Made by a program: the position numbers and the translations under genes
Shown: in pieces, positions 5,871-8,854 of the stretch
How the letters are laid out: each line of letters opens with the position of its first letter
How positions within the stretch are numbered: the stretch's first letter is position 1
Notes under the pieces: model-generated
The model's input: the letters and a program-made list of their open reading frames with translations, nothing else
The model's database searches: none
Told to the model about the DNA's origin: nothing
NCBI GenBank assembly: GCA_023474015.1
Contig: JAMCYN010000064.1
Coordinates: forward strand, 1 to 8,854
Reading direction: 5' to 3'
DNA: 8,854 nt
DNA from: Armatimonadota bacterium
GTDB lineage: Bacteria; Armatimonadota; UBA5829

Positions 5871-6872
5871 CTACTTCCTTTCAATCTGCTTTAGAATTGG
5901 GGTAATCGCCTTGTCCAGCGATTCCTCCGTTGAGCCGGCTTCGATGCCCTTGAACAAGTTCCATCTCTCGATGTATGTGGTTGTCTCCTTCGGCGCAAGC
6001 TTGACCATCGGCCCAATCGACTCCAGTTCCATAAACGATCCGGCGGTGTAGGTCTCGTAGTTGCAGCCGTAGTCGGGGTAGTTGGCCGCATCACTGTAGG
6101 GGAACTGGTTTATGAACAGAGTGCCCTCGCGCAGATATCCGGCCCATCCCTGCTTGTTGCCTACCCCAATTTTCTGAGGCACCTCGAGCTTGGAATCACA
6201 GCGCAACGTTATATACTTCTTGCCGAACTTCCAGCGGGGGTCGGTAAGGTCGGTATAATTCCATAGCACCATAGGCCGCGCGGGCAGGAGCTTGTCTTCG
6301 TGCCGGATAAATGGCTCCTGGGGTATGATGCCCAAACCGCCGCCGTTCACAATCGTCAGCGCCCAAGGAGCAAGCTCCACCGGCCACAAGCCCTCGTTCG
6401 CCAGCTTGTGGGTCAATGTGACACCGGTTCCGTTAGCGTCCAGAGTCACCTCGATCTCTTTTTGGATATGCGTGGCGGGCTCGACCGGCTCGATCAGACG
6501 AACCGAATTGCCCCCGACAACCTCCACCGTCACTGGACCATCATCCGGGGAGTAAGTCCTCGGCATCGACTCGGGAGCGTGCCAGAGTCGGTGACCGCCC
6601 CACGGATGCCACACTCCCAGGTCGGTCTTCACCGAGGTCTTGTCGTCGAGTTCGCCGAGGATGTTGGTTCCCCCGATAAACTTGTAGGCAATCACTCGCG
6701 GGCCGATATCCTTCGTGGCGATGACCTCTACCACGCCGTTGTTGATGCTGTAGCACTCGCCGTAGATCGAGTATTTGGTCTTTTCGACATTCACCGCGCA
6801 GTTCGCGGCTGAAGCCAACGCGATTATCGCGGCTGCCGCGCCAATCATTACGCGCACATTACTTACTCTCAA
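5871..6872 (-). CDS. DUF4380 family protein, exported paralogue (signal peptide)
   Basis: This 333-residue DUF4380 protein has an N-terminal export signal: basic residues R2 and R7, a hydrophobic core IGAAAAIIALASAA (10-23) and a likely cleavage site before about V27. The cysteine at 25 lies in AANC, which lacks a proper lipobox residue at -1, so lipoprotein processing is doubtful. The mature part is 307 residues, exactly the length of the downstream paralogue, and keeps the same signatures: DIGPRVI (55-61), HPWGGHRLWHAPE (89-101), VELAPWALT, IIPQEP, NKQGWAGY and FPYSDAANYPDYGCNYETYT. It probably acts outside the cytoplasm; its ligand is unknown, with a carbohydrate-related role inferred from the fold only. 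The TTG start at 6870-6872 is backed by a GGGGGTG leader. GTG (codon 6) and ATG (codon 9) are alternatives, but they would remove one or both of the basic residues. Confidence 0.85.
   Translation of the reverse strand: MRVSNVRVMIGAAAAIIALASAANCAVNVEKTKYSIYGECYSINNGVVEVIATKDIGPRVIAYKFIGGTNILGELDDKTSVKTDLGVWHPWGGHRLWHAPESMPRTYSPDDGPVTVEVVGGNSVRLIEPVEPATHIQKEIEVTLDANGTGVTLTHKLANEGLWPVELAPWALTIVNGGGLGIIPQEPFIRHEDKLLPARPMVLWNYTDLTDPRWKFGKKYITLRCDSKLEVPQKIGVGNKQGWAGYLREGTLFINQFPYSDAANYPDYGCNYETYTAGSFMELESIGPMVKLAPKETTTYIERWNLFKGIEAGSTEESLDKAITPILKQIERK
5874..5881 (-). promoter_or_regulatory. Ribosome-binding site within the end of the upstream paralogue
   Basis: AAAGGAAG on the minus strand forms part of the last codons of the exported paralogue, just before its TAG. 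The distance from GGA to the GTG start is about 11 bases, slightly long. The arrangement suggests translational coupling of the two genes. Confidence 0.5.
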
Positions 6873-6879
6873 AATGACA

Positions 6880-6884
6880 CCCCC
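6880..6884 (-). promoter_or_regulatory. Ribosome-binding site selecting the TTG start of the exported paralogue
   Basis: GGGGG, read with the next bases as GGGGGTG, differs by one base from GGAGGTG. Seven bases separate the GGGGG run from TTG. This favours TTG over the internal GTG and ATG codons. Confidence 0.5.
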
Positions 6885-6982
6885 ATACAGAGCGATGTTG
6901 GAATAACCAAATAGGAATTACACCACTCACGCCCGGATATCCTTCAGATTAGACAGGAATCAACGTCGAGTACGGCTAACTT

Positions 6983-8299
6983 ATGGTTGGCATGGTTTTT
7001 ACGGTTCGATTTGTGATAATGCTTGCGGCGGGGGGAGTGTTGGTCGGCGTATCGGGGTGGTCGAAGCACCTGATGACGGCTGGGGTCGCGCTCATCTCGA
7101 TGACCCTCGTGGTGGCGCTGGCGGAGTGGCTTGGGCTGAGGAGGCAGCGTTTGGAGATCACGCGCATCTGCGACGACAAGCTCTCGCTGGGCGCCGAGAA
7201 CCCGGTCACGTTACGGCTGCGCAATCCCTCGTATGCGCGCGTCAGATGCGCCCTGCGTGACGAGTATCCCGAAGGGTTCGAGGCGAAAGGGAACGTGATG
7301 CCGGTGAATATGGCCCCGAGATCTGAGCGGGACATTCTCTATCGCGTGACCCCGTTGAATCGAGGAGATTATGATTTCGGGGATATCTATGCGCGGTTTT
7401 GTGGACCGCTCGGGCTGGTGATACGACAGGTGAAGTATCCGTCACGGCGGGGGGTGAAGGTCTACCCCAACCTGCTCGATATGAAGCGCTACGACATCGG
7501 GCTCAGGCGCGAGCACATCGTCCAGCCCGGTCAGCGAGTGGTGCGGCATCGCGGCAGAGGCACCGATTTCGAGTCGTTAAGAGATTATGTACCCGACGAT
7601 GAGTTCAGGGCGGTCGATTGGAAAGCCAGCGCGCGGCGCGGCAAGCTGGTCACCAGGCAGTATCAGGAAGAAAAATCGCAAAACGTGATGCTTGTGCTCG
7701 ATTGCGGACGGGTGATGGGGCCGGTGATCGCGGGGCTGACCCGCCTGGACCACAGCATAAATGCCGCAATGATGCTCGCGCATGTGGCCGTGCAGCGAGG
7801 CGACAAGGTCGGGATGATGGCGTTCGGCGAGGATATTATCAGCTACTCTCCGCCAAAGGCCGGGAAGTCGCAGGGTATCAGCCTACTTCGCCTTGCCTAC
7901 AACCTCGAGGAGGCCTCGGGTGATTCGAATTACTACCGCGCGGTGCCTTATCTCTCTCGTAAATGGACGCGCCGGAGCCTGGTGGTCTTCTTCACCGATC
8001 TGGTGGACCCCGAGTCCTCGAAGCCGCTGATTTCGCAGATAATGAGCCTGACGAAGAAGCACCTATGTATGTGCGTCGCCATGTCGGACCCGGCGGTGAT
8101 GGAGGCGGCGAGGGCGAAACCTGAGAACGCGGAGGATGTGTTTCGGGCGGCGGCGGCGCGGCAGGTCATCCAGGCACGAAAACTCGCGGCGGCGCAGCTT
8201 GCACACGCGGGGGCAATTGTGTTAGACGTGTCGCCTGATAAGTTCACGCCGTCGGTGGTAAGTGAGTATTTGAAAGTGAAGGGTGCGGCGAGGTTGTAG
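6983..8299 (+). CDS. DUF58 domain protein with N-terminal membrane anchor
   Basis: This is a DUF58 protein of 438 residues, the usual size. Two membrane segments at about 8-24 and 31-50 anchor it. A beta-rich region follows with the NRGDYDFG (126-133) and FCGPLGL (139-145) pattern. The DUF58 signature is RGRGTDFESLRDYVPDDEFRAVDWKASARRGKLVTRQYQEE (190-230). A von Willebrand A-like fold follows, with VLDCGR (238-243) where the metal-site DxSxS would be (degenerate here, as I recall is common in the family) and VVFFTDL (334-340). Family members work with MoxR AAA+ ATPases, probably in assembling or activating membrane or metal-containing complexes; the exact role is not established. No MoxR gene lies upstream here: the neighbour is divergent. 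The ribosome-binding site is weak, and ATG 6992 is an alternative start. The C-terminus overlaps the convergent SpoIIM-family gene by 56 bp. Confidence 0.92.
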   Translation: MVGMVFTVRFVIMLAAGGVLVGVSGWSKHLMTAGVALISMTLVVALAEWLGLRRQRLEITRICDDKLSLGAENPVTLRLRNPSYARVRCALRDEYPEGFEAKGNVMPVNMAPRSERDILYRVTPLNRGDYDFGDIYARFCGPLGLVIRQVKYPSRRGVKVYPNLLDMKRYDIGLRREHIVQPGQRVVRHRGRGTDFESLRDYVPDDEFRAVDWKASARRGKLVTRQYQEEKSQNVMLVLDCGRVMGPVIAGLTRLDHSINAAMMLAHVAVQRGDKVGMMAFGEDIISYSPPKAGKSQGISLLRLAYNLEEASGDSNYYRAVPYLSRKWTRRSLVVFFTDLVDPESSKPLISQIMSLTKKHLCMCVAMSDPAVMEAARAKPENAEDVFRAAAARQVIQARKLAAAQLAHAGAIVLDVSPDKFTPSVVSEYLKVKGAARL

Positions 8300-8854
8300 T
8301 GCCAGCGAAGCCGAGGTAGAGAATAAGCCCAATCGCCGTAATCCCGGCGAATGTGAGCTTTGACCAGGTCGGCAGCACCGATGGGGTGATGAAGCCTTCG
8401 ATGATCGCGGCGACTACGAAGAACGGCAGGGTTCCGGTAAAGAGCCGCAGAGCCTTGCCCGAGGCGAGACGTATCGCGTCCGAACGGCGCAGGTTGCCCG
8501 GCGCGATGATTGCGCAGGCTATGATGAAACCCGCGCCGCCGCAGATGAATATCGCCGTCAGTTCGATGATACCGTGAGGCAGGATGTATGACCAGAACCG
8601 CGCCTGGCCCATCGCGGCGCCTCCCACGGTGGCGACCACTCCGATCACCGCGCCGTTTTGGATCATCTCGAAAACGGTGATCGTGCCGGCGGTTATGCCT
8701 CCCGCGAATGAGATAATCGCGACCTTGATATTGTTCGTCATTATGTAGCTCGACATCTGCGCCGGGTCTGGGACAGGTATCTCTTGATTGCCCCCGTTCT
8801 TGTGAGAGAGCTTGTCGGGCATTATTTGCCTACCCACGGCGGGATCGGTCGTTA
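8244..8854 (-). CDS. SpoIIM family (stage II sporulation protein M-like) membrane protein, N-terminus cut by window edge
   Basis: The visible 203 residues are the membrane half of a SpoIIM/YtrH-like family protein. Diagnostic segments are SSYIMTNNIKVAIISFAGGITAGT, then QNGAVIGVV, ILPHGIIELTAIFICGGAGF, APGNLRRSDAIRLASGKALRLFTGTLPFFVVAAIIEGFITPS and a final hydrophobic segment. Together they give about five membrane helices. The frame stays open to the window edge (TTDPAV before GRQIMPDK). Family members usually carry a soluble N-terminal half of 100 or more residues, so the GTG at 8837 and the ATG at 8822 are probably internal. The family is widespread in non-sporulating bacteria next to RDD, MoxR and DUF58 genes, so the name does not imply sporulation. 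The last 18 codons overlap DUF58 on the other strand. The C-terminal tail (TTTSPHPSLSNTHLPPTA) is unlike the rest and is set by that overlap. Confidence 0.88.
   Translation of the reverse strand, partial: TTDPAVGRQIMPDKLSHKNGGNQEIPVPDPAQMSSYIMTNNIKVAIISFAGGITAGTITVFEMIQNGAVIGVVATVGGAAMGQARFWSYILPHGIIELTAIFICGGAGFIIACAIIAPGNLRRSDAIRLASGKALRLFTGTLPFFVVAAIIEGFITPSVLPTWSKLTFAGITAIGLILYLGFAGTTTSPHPSLSNTHLPPTA

Noticed and set aside
6873..6982. Bidirectional promoter between the DUF4380 pair and DUF58
   Set aside because: A promoter must be present, but I found only partial -35/-10 matches (for example TTGGTT about 17 bases from TATGGG on the minus strand), not enough to annotate.

Overview
This looks like a moderately GC-rich bacterial chromosome segment. 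It has compact genes, Shine-Dalgarno-like leaders, several GTG/TTG starts and one intergenic island dense in palindromes. It carries bacterial peptide chain release factor 3 and two proteins of the DUF4380 family. No phage, plasmid, transposase, rRNA, tRNA or CRISPR features were seen. The set of families fits an environmental, non-model bacterium (an Armatimonadota- or Planctomycetota-like lineage is a guess from family content only), and the sequence alone does not settle the phylum.

Layout. Positions 2-316 (+) hold the 3' end of a gene cut by the window edge. Positions 317-950 are a long non-coding island of nested and tandem inverted repeats, including a segment of about 325 bp (518-842) bounded by an exact 16-bp inverted repeat. 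Next come a short-chain dehydrogenase (951-1751, +) and, convergent to it, prfC (release factor 3, 1767-3380, -). Divergent from prfC is a small membrane protein combining a TPR-like helical repeat with a zinc ribbon (3553-4275, +). After it lies a zinc-binding protein resembling the BCAM0308 family (4383-4889, +), which ends in the best intrinsic terminator of the window (4891-4932).

Positions 4941-6872 (-) carry two tandem DUF4380 paralogues. The upstream copy has a signal peptide and the downstream copy has none. They are in the same reading frame, separated only by a TAG stop and two codons. Divergent from this pair is a DUF58 protein (6983-8299, +). Its 3' end overlaps by 56 bp the 3' end of a convergent SpoIIM-family membrane protein (8244 to beyond 8854, -) that runs off the right edge.

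How the genes relate. The DUF4380 pair is almost certainly one transcription unit. DUF58 and SpoIIM-family genes are commonly found together in MoxR-ATPase clusters thought to act in envelope or protein-complex maturation. Here they are convergent and no MoxR gene lies next to DUF58. The other genes look like independent single-gene units. I see no clear new defence or mobile system. The most unusual items are the palindromic island, the exported/cytosolic DUF4380 pair sharing one frame across a stop codon, and the TPR/zinc-ribbon membrane protein.
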